This document shows positions 9,274 through 18,449 of a stretch of 64,000 nucleotides of DNA, in pieces (position 1 is the stretch's first letter; each line of letters starts with the position of its first letter). The translations under genes and the position numbers were made by a program. Below the pieces are notes generated by a model. It was not told where the DNA came from, made no database searches, and saw nothing but the letters and a program-made list of their open reading frames with translations. The stretch lies in assembly GCF_900103845.1 (NCBI RefSeq), contig NZ_FNIJ01000017.1:62001-126000 (forward strand), in the 5' to 3' direction. This DNA is from Pseudomonas jinjuensis (GTDB taxonomy: Bacteria > Pseudomonadota > Gammaproteobacteria > Pseudomonadales > Pseudomonadaceae).

Positions 9274-11070
9274 CTACAGCGACTTCCAGAGCGAGTCAAA
9301 ATCTTCCTCCCCATGTCCGACCGCTTCTCCGGAAGCTGTGACCGGCTTGTCACCTGCCGTCCTGACTTCATGGGTGCGGTATTCGAACTGGCTGAAGCTG
9401 CCGGTGCTGGTCAGCTTGCGCAGCAGGGTGGCGCGGCGTTCGTCGCCGTGCAGGTTGATCTGCACCCTGTTGCCTTCCTGGAACGGCAGGCGCGGTGTGA
9501 TCAGCGTAGCGGGGCGGGAGATCACGGCGATTTCCGGCAGCAGCAGGGCGCGCAGGTACTGGCTGCTCTGTTCCGCCTTGCGCAGCAGCTTGAGGCCGCA
9601 CGGCTCGGCGATCGGCGCGATCAGTTCGATGCCGATCTGCGTGCCGCCGCTGCGGACCTGGCGGATCCAGCGCACTACCGCGATGCTCCAGCCCTGGTCG
9701 GGCGCATCCTGCACGCCGAGCAGCTCGCCGGCCTGCAGCTGGCTGGGAATCTCCTTCGCCCAGGTCAGGCAGTAGCCGCCCGGGCTGTGGTTGACGATCG
9801 GCAGGCTGAAGAGCGGGTAGTCCTCGCTGGAGCCTTCCGAGTGGGGCATTTTCCCCTCAGTCGGGGTAAGCGGGGTGTATTCGATCACTTCCATCGGCAG
9901 GCTGGAATTCCAGTCCTTGGTCTTTTCGCTGTCGAAGGCTTCGCCCCAGACGTCCTTGCTGCCGACTCTGAAGGTCGGGCCGTGGTCCTGCAGCTTGAGC
10001 AGGTCGGCGAACGACTGCCGGCCGGACAGGTAGTAGTGCAGGGCGCTCATGCCGATGCACAGGCTGAGCTGGCCGTGGCCCGGGATGCGCTGGAAGCTGC
10101 GTTCGGCGATGTCGCCCCAGGCGGCCGCCAGGTGCTGCAGGAGGTCCAGGGTCATGCCGCTGCCGACTTTCAGCGCGGTGCTGGCGCGCTGCTCCGGCGG
10201 CTGTTCGACATAGGTCTTGAGCGCGTCCACCAGTTGCTGCGGATTGATGCCGAGGCTGCTGCCCATCTGGCTGTCCTTGAGCAGGGTGCGGTAGCGCGGC
10301 GGGCCGTCCACCTGGGTGGCGACGACGAACAGCGAGGACGGCAGGTCGGCGCTCTGCAGGCGGGCCATCGGGCTCCAGGATTCGAGCGTCTCCGCCAGGT
10401 AGGCGATGCTGCTCTGGCGCATCTGGTTGCAGCGCGCGCTACCCAGCAGCAGGGCGATCAGGTAGGACTGCTCGACGCTCAGCTCGCGGACCTGGCGGGC
10501 CTGGGGGTCGCGTACCGGTGCATGCTGCAGGTCGTGTTCGCGGGCGATCAGGTAGAGCTGGTGCAGCTCCAGCCAGAGGCCTTCGGGCACCGGGCAGTAC
10601 AGCTGGGCGGCACGCACCAGCGGCGCGGTGAGGCTGCGGATCGCCCGCTGCAGGGCCACCGCGAGGGTCTGCGCACGTTCGCGCTTGAAGCGCGAGGCGA
10701 GGCGCACGACGATCAGCTTGTAGCCGATCACCAGGTGGTTCTGCAGCGCCTGGCAGAGGCTGGCGACCTTGCGTGGGCGCTCGTCCAGGACGATGGACTG
10801 GTGCAGGAAATAGCGTTCCAGGTGATGGCAGACCGAGTCGACTTCCGGACGGAACAGCTCCAGCAGCTGCAGGCGCGTATCGGCCGGCAGCTTGATCCGG
10901 TTCAGCTCGATCAGCCCCTGGTAGAGCTGGCGCGCGGTTTCCCCGAGGTTCGCCTTCGGCAGGTGGTCCAGCCAGTACTTCAGCTCGCGCGGAGTGCCGT
11001 TGCAGAAGCTGAGGCTCTCGTGCGTGGGCGCGGGAACGCGCAGAAGTTGGTGGGGACTCGGGTTGTCCAT
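9274..11070 (-). CDS. PA4958-like protein with C-terminal PilZ-like region
   Basis: A 598-residue cytoplasmic protein without signal peptide or membrane helix. The N-terminal about 330 residues are helical and Leu-rich, with no motif I recognise. From about residue 395 there is a PilZ-like beta region: NHSPGGY resembles the DxSxxG c-di-GMP motif with Asn for Asp, and GIELI follows as in PilZ folds. I do not see a clear RxxxR partner in front of it. Transcription continues into fimX, so a role in c-di-GMP control of pili is likely but inferred. The P. aeruginosa orthologue is uncharacterised as far as I know. Confidence 0.75.
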   Translation of the reverse strand: MDNPSPHQLLRVPAPTHESLSFCNGTPRELKYWLDHLPKANLGETARQLYQGLIELNRIKLPADTRLQLLELFRPEVDSVCHHLERYFLHQSIVLDERPRKVASLCQALQNHLVIGYKLIVVRLASRFKRERAQTLAVALQRAIRSLTAPLVRAAQLYCPVPEGLWLELHQLYLIAREHDLQHAPVRDPQARQVRELSVEQSYLIALLLGSARCNQMRQSSIAYLAETLESWSPMARLQSADLPSSLFVVATQVDGPPRYRTLLKDSQMGSSLGINPQQLVDALKTYVEQPPEQRASTALKVGSGMTLDLLQHLAAAWGDIAERSFQRIPGHGQLSLCIGMSALHYYLSGRQSFADLLKLQDHGPTFRVGSKDVWGEAFDSEKTKDWNSSLPMEVIEYTPLTPTEGKMPHSEGSSEDYPLFSLPIVNHSPGGYCLTWAKEIPSQLQAGELLGVQDAPDQGWSIAVVRWIRQVRSGGTQIGIELIAPIAEPCGLKLLRKAEQSSQYLRALLLPEIAVISRPATLITPRLPFQEGNRVQINLHGDERRATLLRKLTSTGSFSQFEYRTHEVRTAGDKPVTASGEAVGHGEEDFDSLWKSL

Positions 11071-11244
11071 GAATGCTCCACGATCTCGGTCGTCGGCCGG
11101 CGATTTTTGGGGGATTGCGCCCGGCTGGGGAAAACTCTAGCAAGAAGCGTGACAGGCCGCAGCTGCGATCCGGAACGGCGCTGACATGCCTCAAACCATC
11201 GGACTGCGCGGCTCCGGCAGGGATCGCGGCAGTCGATGGACGGT

Positions 11245-11268
11245 GGCGCCGGCCGGATGGCCGGCGCC
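11245..11268. other. Perfect GC-rich stem-loop after psd
   Basis: GGCGCCGGCC, loop GGAT, then GGCCGGCGCC: a perfect 10-base stem 5 bases past the psd stop. On the minus strand there is no T-run, so it may act as a 3'-end stabiliser or an imperfect terminator for psd. Confidence 0.5.
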
Positions 11269-11273
11269 GGTTT

Positions 11274-12143
11274 TCAGGCGTTGCGCGCGCTGGCCAGGCG
11301 TTCGCCCATGCGCACCGGGCTGGTCGCGCCGAGGTGATCCGCCCAGTCGACCTGGCCCGGCCCGAACAGCACGATCGCCGTGGAACCGAGCTTGAAGCGG
11401 CCGAGTTCCGCACCCTTCTTCAAGTGTACGCGGGCGCGGGCGGCCTCGTCGTAGCGGAAGGTCTTCAGCTCGCGCTTGGGCGGCGTGACCAGCCCGGCCC
11501 AGACCGTCTCGATGGAAGCGACGATCATCGCGCCGACCAGCACCACCGCCATCGGCCCGCGCTCGGTATCGAACAGGCAGACCACCCGCTCGTTGCGCGC
11601 GAACAGTTCCGGCACCTGCTCGGCGGTCAGCTGGTTCACCGAGAACAGCCGGCCCGGGACGTAGACCATCTCGCGCAGGGTGCCGGCCAGCGGCATGTGC
11701 ACGCGGTGGTAGTCCTTCGGCGACAGGTAGACGGTGGCGAAGTCGCCGCCCATGAACGGCGCGGCGCGCTCGGCGTCGCCGCCCAGCAGTTCCATCAGGC
11801 TGTAGCTGTGGCCCTTGGCCTGGAAGATGCGGCCGTGCTCGATCGGGCCGAGCTGGCTGATTGCGCCGTCGGCCGGGCTGAGGATGCTGTCCGGGTCGCT
11901 GTCCAGCGGCCGCGCGCCGTCCTTCAGTTCGCGGGTGAAGAAGGCGTTGAAGTGCTCGTAGGCGCTCAGCTCCTCGACCCGGGCTTCGCTCATGTCGACC
12001 TGGTAGCGGCGGGCGAACCAGGGGATCAGGCGATCCTTGAACCAGGGCGCGCGGCATTCCGCGGCGCAGCCGATCAGGCGCGACAGCAGGTGATGCGGCA
12101 GCAGGTACTGGGAGAGGATGAACAGGCGGTCTTTGAACGGCAT
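11274..12143 (-). CDS. psd: Phosphatidylserine decarboxylase proenzyme
   Basis: Psd, 289 residues, makes phosphatidylethanolamine by decarboxylating phosphatidylserine at the inner membrane. The autocleavage site is present as [10 protein letters not shown]; the serine at residue 254 becomes the pyruvoyl cofactor of the small alpha chain. The N-terminal region ([23 protein letters not shown]) is typical of the bacterial short form. It starts 3 bases after rhdA and is probably co-transcribed with it. Confidence 0.97.
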   Translation of the reverse strand: MPFKDRLFILSQYLLPHHLLSRLIGCAAECRAPWFKDRLIPWFARRYQVDMSEARVEELSAYEHFNAFFTRELKDGARPLDSDPDSILSPADGAISQLGPIEHGRIFQAKGHSYSLMELLGGDAERAAPFMGGDFATVYLSPKDYHRVHMPLAGTLREMVYVPGRLFSVNQLTAEQVPELFARNERVVCLFDTERGPMAVVLVGAMIVASIETVWAGLVTPPKRELKTFRYDEAARARVHLKKGAELGRFKLGSTAIVLFGPGQVDWADHLGATSPVRMGERLASARNA

Positions 12144-12146
12144 TCC

Positions 12147-12962
12147 TTAAACCTCTACGGGAGTGTCGGGGTGGTTGCCCCATTCCGACCAGGAACCGGC
12201 GTAGCCCTTGACGCGCGGATAGCCGAGGGCCTTGGCCACCAGGTAGGTGAAGCCGGAGCGGTGGTGGGTCTGGCAGTGGGTGATCACTTCCTTGTCCGGG
12301 GTGATGCCGAGCTGGCGGAGGATGTCCGCCATGTCGCCGCGGATGCGCAGGGCGCGCGCCGGGTCCATGCCGGCGGTCCATTCGAAGTTGGCCGCGCCGG
12401 GGATGTGCCCGCCCTTCGCCGCGAGCACCTTCTCGCCGCGGTATTCGGCCGGGCTGCGCGCGTCCCAGATCGCCAGGTCGGCGGCGCCCAGGCGGCTCTG
12501 CAGGTATTCGCGGGTGGCGGTGGGCTCGTCGTGCAGGGTCAGCGGCAGCGGGCCGCCGACCGGGGCGGGAACTTCCTGGCTGCGTTCGCGGCCCTCGGCG
12601 ACCCAGGCATGCAGGCCGCCGTCGAGATAGTGGTAGTGCGGGTGGCCGATCACGTCGAGCAGCCAGATGAAGCGTCCGGCCCAGCCGCCGCCCTCGTCGT
12701 CGTAGACCACGTAGACCGCGTCGGGGTTGTGCCCGAGTTCGCCGAACAGCGCTTCCAGCTCGGCCTTGCCCGGCAGCAGTCCCGGCGCCGGCGGCTGGCC
12801 GAGCTGGGTGCGCTTGGGATCGACGAAGCGGGCGCCGGGAATGTGGCCCTCGGCATAGCGGGCCGCGCTGGTCAGGTCGACCAGGATCAGTTCGGCGGCG
12901 CCGAGGCGCGACGCCAGGTCGGCGGGCTCGATCACCAGGGGCAGTGCGGAGAAGGCGGACAT
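12147..12962 (-). CDS. rhdA: Thiosulfate:cyanide sulfurtransferase (rhodanese)
   Basis: A 271-residue tandem-rhodanese protein. The N-terminal domain (about 8-125) is the inactive repeat and the C-terminal domain carries the active-site loop CQTHHRSG with the catalytic cysteine at residue 230. That loop and residue number match Azotobacter vinelandii RhdA and differ from the CRKG loops of mammalian rhodanese. It transfers sulfane sulfur from thiosulfate to cyanide or other thiophiles. It leads a two-gene operon with psd, divergent from motC. Confidence 0.95.
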   Translation of the reverse strand: MSAFSALPLVIEPADLASRLGAAELILVDLTSAARYAEGHIPGARFVDPKRTQLGQPPAPGLLPGKAELEALFGELGHNPDAVYVVYDDEGGGWAGRFIWLLDVIGHPHYHYLDGGLHAWVAEGRERSQEVPAPVGGPLPLTLHDEPTATREYLQSRLGAADLAIWDARSPAEYRGEKVLAAKGGHIPGAANFEWTAGMDPARALRIRGDMADILRQLGITPDKEVITHCQTHHRSGFTYLVAKALGYPRVKGYAGSWSEWGNHPDTPVEV

Positions 12963-13195
12963 GTCGGAGTCTCCAGTACGGCTGGAAAGCCAGCGGTTGC
13001 GACCCGCGGGCTTCGTGGCGAAAGCGGTTCAAAGCGCGCCAGTTTAACGGAAACCGCGGCCGGCGTAGCGGTTGCCGCGCGTTTTGTGGGAGATGGGGCT
13101 TTTTCGCAGGGGCGGCCTATAGTCCGGCGCAGCGCTGCCGATAACCCGCCGGAGAGGGGCGATCCCCCGTTTTCCTCAACTGCGCAGTGTCATCC

Positions 13196-14047
13196 ATGGC
13201 AAAAATCATCGGCATCCTCGTCGTATTCGGCAGTATCCTCGGCGGCTACGTGCTTTCCGGGGGCAAGATCGCCGCCATCATCCAGCCGTTCGAGATCATG
13301 ATCATCGGCGGCGCGGCGCTTGGCGCGTTCCTCCAGGCCAACCCCGGCAGCACCTTCAAGACGGTGCTGAAGAAGGCGCCGAAGATGTTCAGCAACCGTT
13401 TCACCCAGACCTTCTACCTGGAGGTGCTGGGCATGCTCTACGAGGTGCTCAACAAGAGCCGCCGCGAGGGCATGATGGCGATCGAGGCGGATGTCGAGGA
13501 CCCGCAGGCCAGCCCGATCTTCAGCAAGTACCCGGCGATCCTCAAGGACGAGCGGATGACCGCCTACGTCTGCGACTACCTGCGCATCATGTCCTCCGGC
13601 AACATGGCGCCGCACGAGCTGGACGGCCTGTTCGACATGGAGCTGGTCAGCCTCAAGGAAGACCTCAACCACAGCGCCCACGCGGTCACCCGCGTGGCCG
13701 ACGCGCTGCCCGGCTTCGGCATCGTCGCCGCGGTGCTCGGCATCGTCACCACCATGGCCCTGCTCGGCAGCGGCACCCAGGCGGAGATCGGCCACCACGT
13801 GGCGGCGGCGCTGGTCGGCACCTTCCTCGGCATCCTCGCCGCCTACGGCTTCATCGGCCCGCTGGCCGGTGCCCTGGAGCACGACGCCAAGGAAGAACTG
13901 AACCTCTACGAGGCGATCAAGGCCTGCCTGGTCGCCTCGGCGTCCGGCATGCCGCCGTCGCTGGCGGTGGAATTCGGGCGCAAGGTATTGCTGCCGGCGC
14001 ACCGGCCCAGCTTCGCCGAGCTGGAGCAGGCGGTACGCGGTCGCTGA
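13196..14047 (+). CDS. motC: Flagellar motor stator protein MotC (MotA family)
   Basis: A 283-residue MotA-type protein with four predicted membrane helices; the first is IIGILVVFGSILGGYVLSGG. The large cytoplasmic loop carries the charged residues that contact the rotor. The conserved prolines lie in LPGFGIVAAVLGIV and in the following GPLAGALEHDAKEE region. It pairs with MotD three bases downstream to form a second proton-driven stator, as in P. aeruginosa where MotAB and MotCD coexist and MotCD supports swarming. The ATG at 13196 is preferred over the in-frame GTG three codons earlier. Confidence 0.93.
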   Translation: MAKIIGILVVFGSILGGYVLSGGKIAAIIQPFEIMIIGGAALGAFLQANPGSTFKTVLKKAPKMFSNRFTQTFYLEVLGMLYEVLNKSRREGMMAIEADVEDPQASPIFSKYPAILKDERMTAYVCDYLRIMSSGNMAPHELDGLFDMELVSLKEDLNHSAHAVTRVADALPGFGIVAAVLGIVTTMALLGSGTQAEIGHHVAAALVGTFLGILAAYGFIGPLAGALEHDAKEELNLYEAIKACLVASASGMPPSLAVEFGRKVLLPAHRPSFAELEQAVRGR

Positions 14048-14050
14048 GCC

Positions 14051-15076
14051 ATGGACAATAACCAGCCGATCATCATCAAGCGCGTCCGGCGCTACGAAGC
14101 CGGGCACCACGGCGGCTCCTGGAAGATCGCCTTCGCCGACTTCGCCACCGCGATGATGGCGTTCTTCCTGGTGCTCTGGCTGCTGTCCTCGGCGACGCCG
14201 GAGCAGCGCCGGGTCATTTCCGGCTACTTCCAGGACCCCATCGGCTTCACCGAAAGCGCCAGTCCCTACGTCATCGACCTCGGCGGCACGCCGACGCCGG
14301 CGCCGGACAAGACCCTCAACCCGCAGGTGCAGGCGCAGCCGGAAAACAACGAGATGCGCATCAGCCCCGAGCGCGACCTGCGCATCAATCCCGCCGAGGC
14401 GGAAGGGCTGGCCGAGGAAGTGGAGAAGGAGCGCCTCGAACTGCTGCTCCAGGAACTGCAGAACAAGGTGGACGAGAACCCCACCCTACGGCGCTTCAAG
14501 GACCAGATCCTGTTCGAGATCACCCGCGACGGCCTGCGCATCCAGATCGTCGACGCAGAGAACCGGCCGATGTTCGACCTCGGCAGCGCGCACCTGCAGC
14601 CGTACTTCGAGGACATCCTGCTGGCCCTGGCCGAGACCATCCGCCAGGTGCCGAACAAGATCAGCATCAGCGGCCACACCGACGCCAAGCCCTACGCCGG
14701 CAACGGCGACTTCGGCAACTGGGAACTCTCCGCCAGCCGCGCCAACGCCGCGCGCCGCGCGCTGGTGGCTGGCGGCTATCCGGAAGGGCAGGTGGCGCGG
14801 GTGGTCGGCTATGCCTCGTCGGTGCTGTTCGACGCGAAGGCGCCGCTCAACCCGGTGAACCGCCGCATCGACATCATCGTCCTGACCCGCAAGGCTCAGC
14901 GCGCCATCGAGGGGCAGGATGGCGGCGCTGCGCCTGCGCTCGTGCCGGAGAAATCCGCCGCGCCTGCCGCCCCGCCGGTCGCCAGTCCGACGCAGCCGCT
15001 ATCCGACGAGCAGTTGAAGGAAAAGCTCAATCTGTTCGACGACGGCGGCACGCTGAAGCTGGACGAGGTGCGCTAG
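14051..15076 (+). CDS. motD: Flagellar motor stator protein MotD (MotB family)
   Basis: A 341-residue MotB-type protein. A short cytoplasmic N-terminus leads into one membrane helix (ADFATAMMAFFLVLWLLSS) whose leading aspartate is the proton-binding residue. A linker (about 75-150) follows, then an OmpA-like peptidoglycan-binding domain with SGHTDAKPY and the NRRIDI element. The C-terminal 50 residues are Ala/Pro-rich. It anchors the MotC stator to the cell wall. Confidence 0.93.
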   Translation: MDNNQPIIIKRVRRYEAGHHGGSWKIAFADFATAMMAFFLVLWLLSSATPEQRRVISGYFQDPIGFTESASPYVIDLGGTPTPAPDKTLNPQVQAQPENNEMRISPERDLRINPAEAEGLAEEVEKERLELLLQELQNKVDENPTLRRFKDQILFEITRDGLRIQIVDAENRPMFDLGSAHLQPYFEDILLALAETIRQVPNKISISGHTDAKPYAGNGDFGNWELSASRANAARRALVAGGYPEGQVARVVGYASSVLFDAKAPLNPVNRRIDIIVLTRKAQRAIEGQDGGAAPALVPEKSAAPAAPPVASPTQPLSDEQLKEKLNLFDDGGTLKLDEVR

Positions 15077-15099
15077 GGCGGAGTCGGCATGCCCACAAT

Positions 15100-15188
15100 G
15101 TAGGGCGAATGACGCGGAACGCGTCATCCGCCGATGACGGTGCGTGCCGATATTGCGGCGGATAACGCTGTGGCGTTATTCGCCCTAC
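15100..15188. repeat. 89-base imperfect palindrome of the GTAGGGCGAAT family
   Basis: The outer arms GTAGGGCGAATGACGC and GCGTTATTCGCCCTAC pair with one G-T mismatch. The inner part contains GCGTCATCCGCC and GGCGGATAACGC, also complementary with a G-T pair. It fills the gap between converging motD and rsgA. A half-copy lies at about 3972-3995. Confidence 0.8.
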
Positions 15189-15219
15189 GCGAAATGCTCC
15201 GCCGCTGGCCCGCGAACGA

Positions 15220-16251
15220 TCAATACTCGTCTTGCGGCAGGCTGGCGATGATGTGCCGGTAGCTGGCCATCCGCTGCGGCTGCACGCGGCCTTCCTCCAG
15301 CGCCCTGAGCAGTGCGCAGCCTGGTTCGCGGTCGTGCTTGCAGTCGCGGAAGCGGCAATGCCCGAGCAGGTCGTGGAACTCGATGAAGCCGGCTTCCACG
15401 TCATCGCGGCTGACATGGCCAAGGCCGAATTCGCGGATGCCGGGGGAGTCGATCAGGTCGCCGCCGGCGGGGAAGTGGAACAGCCGCGCGGTAGTGGTGG
15501 TGTGGGTGCCCTTGCCGGTGACCTCCGACAGGTCGCCGACGCGGGTGTCGACTCCCGGCAGCAGCGCATTCACCAGCGACGACTTGCCCACGCCCGACTG
15601 CCCTACGAACACGCTGACGTGCTCGTTCAGCGCGGCGCGCAGGGCGTCCATCGCCAGGCCGTTGAAGGCCGAGACTTCCAGCAGCGGATAGCCCAGCTCG
15701 CGATAGACGCCGAGCAGCGAATCGATGCTTTCGGCGTTGTCCTCGTCGATCAGGTCGGCCTTGTTCAGCAGCAGCAGCGGCTTGATGCCGGCGTGCTCGG
15801 CGGCCACCAGGTAGCGGTCGATCAGGTTGGCGTGGGGCTCGGGGCGCGGCGCGAAGACTATGACGATGCGGTCGACGTTGGCCGCCACCGGCTTGAGCAC
15901 GCCGCGCATGTCCGGCCGGCACAGCTCGGAGCTGCGCGGCAGCTGCGCGACGATCACGCCGATGCCCTGGTTGCCCGGGCGCCAGACCACGCGGTCGCCG
16001 GTCACCAGCGGCGGCAGGTTGGCGCGCAGGTGGCAGCGGAACACCTGGCCGGCGTCCTCGCCTTCCTGGGCCTCGACTTCCACCTGCACGCCGAAGTGGG
16101 CGATTACCAGGCCGTGCTGCTCGGGGCCGAGGTCGCCGCCTTCCAGCTCATCCAGCGCGCGGGATTCGCGCTTGGCGGCGCGGGCGGCGCGTTCTTCCTG
16201 GATTTTTTCGATGCGCCAGCTCTGCCGGCGGGTGAGGTGACGCTTGGCCAT
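15220..16251 (-). CDS. rsgA: Ribosome small-subunit-dependent GTPase A
   Basis: RsgA (YjeQ), 343 residues, a GTPase that checks late 30S maturation. The order of motifs is circularly permuted as expected: an N-terminal OB-fold, G4 (LLLNKADL), then the P-loop [14 protein letters not shown] and the switch [10 protein letters not shown]. The C-terminal zinc finger has [14 protein letters not shown]. The ATG at 16251 begins [10 protein letters not shown], as in pseudomonads; the open frame extending upstream is antisense to orn. It is divergent from orn. Confidence 0.96.
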   Translation of the reverse strand: MAKRHLTRRQSWRIEKIQEERAARAAKRESRALDELEGGDLGPEQHGLVIAHFGVQVEVEAQEGEDAGQVFRCHLRANLPPLVTGDRVVWRPGNQGIGVIVAQLPRSSELCRPDMRGVLKPVAANVDRIVIVFAPRPEPHANLIDRYLVAAEHAGIKPLLLLNKADLIDEDNAESIDSLLGVYRELGYPLLEVSAFNGLAMDALRAALNEHVSVFVGQSGVGKSSLVNALLPGVDTRVGDLSEVTGKGTHTTTTARLFHFPAGGDLIDSPGIREFGLGHVSRDDVEAGFIEFHDLLGHCRFRDCKHDREPGCALLRALEEGRVQPQRMASYRHIIASLPQDEY

Positions 16252-16344
16252 ATGTTGTCCACAGGGAAAATCGCCGGCGAGTTTAGCATGCGCTTGCCTG
16301 CTTCCCGCTAAACTACTGGGCTGTAGCCCAGGAGTCGCAACATC

Positions 16345-16887
16345 ATGCAGAACCCGCAGAACCTGATCTGGATCGACCTGGAGATGACCGGGCTGAACCC
16401 GGACCAGGACGTCATCATCGAAATGGCGACCATCGTCACCGACAGCAACCTCAACGTCCTTGCCGAAGGGCCGGTGATCGCCATCCACCAGCCGGAGGAC
16501 ATCCTCGCCGGCATGGACGAGTGGAACACCCGCCAGCACGGCCAGTCCGGCCTGACCCAGCGGGTCCGCGAGAGCCGGATTTCCACCGCCGAGGCCGAGG
16601 CGCAGACCCTGGCCTTCCTGGAGAAATGGGTGCCCAAGCGCGCCTCGCCGATCTGCGGCAACAGCATCTGCCAGGACCGCCGCTTCCTCTATCGGCAGAT
16701 GCCGAAGCTGGAAGCCTACTTCCACTACCGCAACCTCGACGTCTCCACCCTCAAGGAACTGGCCGCGCGCTGGGCCCCGCAGGTGCGCGACAGCTTCAAG
16801 AAGGGCAACACCCACCTGGCGCTGGACGACATCCGCGAGTCCATCGCCGAGCTGAAGCATTACCGCGAGCATTTCATCAAGGTCTGA
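16345..16887 (+). CDS. orn: Oligoribonuclease
   Basis: Orn, 180 residues, a DEDDh 3'-5' exonuclease that clears 2-5-nt RNAs and, in Pseudomonas, the pGpG product of c-di-GMP breakdown. The first DEDD motif is WIDLEMTGL and the C-terminal motif is [11 protein letters not shown]. Length matches the family. This function connects it to the c-di-GMP proteins encoded nearby. Confidence 0.97.
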   Translation: MQNPQNLIWIDLEMTGLNPDQDVIIEMATIVTDSNLNVLAEGPVIAIHQPEDILAGMDEWNTRQHGQSGLTQRVRESRISTAEAEAQTLAFLEKWVPKRASPICGNSICQDRRFLYRQMPKLEAYFHYRNLDVSTLKELAARWAPQVRDSFKKGNTHLALDDIRESIAELKHYREHFIKV

Positions 16888-16902
16888 CGGCCACGGCTTT
16901 TC

Positions 16903-17292
16903 GTAGGAGCGAGGGGGACGCCCAGTCCTTGCTCGCGAAGCTCTTCGTGCGTGTCGCGGGCATGGCCCGCTCCTACAGGTTTACCGGACCCCCGCGTTCG
17001 CAGACATAGCCCGTTTGACAGCGGACCTGTAGGAGCCAGGGGGACGCCTGGTCCTTGCTGGCGATCCGGTTTTCCTTCAGCGCCGGTGTGGCCGGATAGT
17101 GCGGCTTTCGCCAGCAAGCTGGCTCCTGCGAAGAGCGGTGCCGAGTCGCATCATTCGCCCTGCCGACTGTCGATGCTCCTTGTAGGAGCGAGCTTGCTCG
17201 CGAACGAAATGCGTTGAGATACCAAGACAGTTGCTCCTACAGGTGCAATCCGCGGTAGCCCCGTAGGATGGGTTGAGCGCAGCGATACCCAT
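16903..17292. repeat. Cluster of four short palindromic repeats filling the orn-queG gap
   Basis: The 414 bases between converging orn and queG contain no credible gene. Unit 1 (16903-16978) pairs GTAGGAGCGAGGG... with TCGCGGGCATGGCCCGCTCC. Unit 2 (about 17029-17133) is a variant built on GTAGGAGCCAGG and CCAGCAAGCTGGCTCCTGC. Unit 3 (about 17182-17243) is GTAGGAGCGAGCTTGCTCGC paired with TTGCTCCTAC. Unit 4 (17263-17292) is the separate GTAGGATGGGTTGAGC...GATACCCAT type. Confidence 0.8.
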
Positions 17293-17301
17293 GCGGGCTA
17301 A

Positions 17302-18366
17302 TCAGACGACGCCGTGGCGCTGCAGCGCCCACTCCACATGCTCGCGCACCAGCTCCGACGGGAACTCCCGCCGCGCCTTCAGCGCCTCGATCACCGGAAT
17401 GCTCGACGGCGCATTGCCCAGCCCGACCGCCAGGTTGCGCAGCCAGCGCTCGTAGCCGGCGCGGCGCAGCGGCGAGCCTTCGGTGCGGGAGAGGAATTCC
17501 TCCTCGCTCCAGAGGAACAGTGCGGCCAGGTCGGCGTTGTCCAACTGGTGGCGCGGCTGGAAGTCGCCCTTGTCGGTGGCGCGGGCGAAGCGGTTCCACG
17601 GGCAGACCATCTGGCAGTCGTCGCAGCCGAACACGCGGTTGCCGATCAGTGGGCGCAGATCCTCGGGAATCGCCCCCTTCAGCTCGATCGTCAGGTAGGA
17701 AATGCAGCGCCGCGCATCCAGCACGTAGGGCGCGACGAAGGCGGCGGTGGGACAGATGTCCAGGCACGCCGAGCAGCGCCCGCAGTGCTCGCTGCCGTGG
17801 GGCGGATCGACCGGCAGCGGCAGGTCGGTGAACAGTTCGCCGAGGAAGAAGTAGCTGCCGGCCTTGCGGTTCAGCACCAGGGTGTTCTTGCCGATCCAGC
17901 CGAGCCCGGCCTGTTCGGCGATGGCCTTTTCCAGCACCGGCGCGCTGTCGACGAAGGCGCGGTAGCCGAACGGGCCGATCTCCTGCTGGATGCGCTCGGC
18001 CAGTTGCTGCAGGCGCTTGCGGATCAGCTTGTGGTAGTCGCGGCCGAGGGCGTAGCGCGACACGTAGGCTTTTTCCGGCGCGGCCAGCACTTCGGCCATC
18101 CGCGTATCGCCCGGCAGGTAGTCCATGCGCAGGGAGATCACCCGCAGCGTGCCGGGCACCAGCTCGTCCGGGCGCCAGCGCTTGCTGCCGTGGGCACCCA
18201 TGTAGTCCATCTCGCCCTGGTAGCCGGCCTCCAGCCAGCGCTGCAGGTGCGCGCCATGTTCTTCGAGGTCGAGCCCGCTGATGCCGACCTGTTGGAAGCC
18301 GAGCTCGCGGCCCCAGGTCTTGATGGTCTCGGCGAGTTGCTGGAAATCGGGGATTGAATCGTGCAT
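17302..18366 (-). CDS. queG: Epoxyqueuosine reductase
   Basis: QueG, 354 residues, reduces epoxyqueuosine to queuosine in tRNA, using cobalamin and two 4Fe-4S clusters. The cluster ligands are visible as CGRCSACLDICP and CDDCQMVCPWN in the C-terminal half. The family hallmark LGWIGKNTLVL is present near the middle. The ATG at 18366 (MHDSIPDFQQL) is chosen because upstream frame residues are unlike the family. It is divergent from nnrD with an 83-base gap. Confidence 0.96.
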   Translation of the reverse strand: MHDSIPDFQQLAETIKTWGRELGFQQVGISGLDLEEHGAHLQRWLEAGYQGEMDYMGAHGSKRWRPDELVPGTLRVISLRMDYLPGDTRMAEVLAAPEKAYVSRYALGRDYHKLIRKRLQQLAERIQQEIGPFGYRAFVDSAPVLEKAIAEQAGLGWIGKNTLVLNRKAGSYFFLGELFTDLPLPVDPPHGSEHCGRCSACLDICPTAAFVAPYVLDARRCISYLTIELKGAIPEDLRPLIGNRVFGCDDCQMVCPWNRFARATDKGDFQPRHQLDNADLAALFLWSEEEFLSRTEGSPLRRAGYERWLRNLAVGLGNAPSSIPVIEALKARREFPSELVREHVEWALQRHGVV

Positions 18367-18449
18367 GCGGGGCGGGGAAAGCGCGGATGGGGTGCGTATA
18401 ATTCTGCCAGACCTTGCCGCTGGCGCCGAATTTCCCCGCCGGAATCCCC

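Noticed and set aside
16951-17217. Small open frames within the orn-queG gap
   Set aside because: They are translations of palindromic repeats and recur wherever the repeats do.
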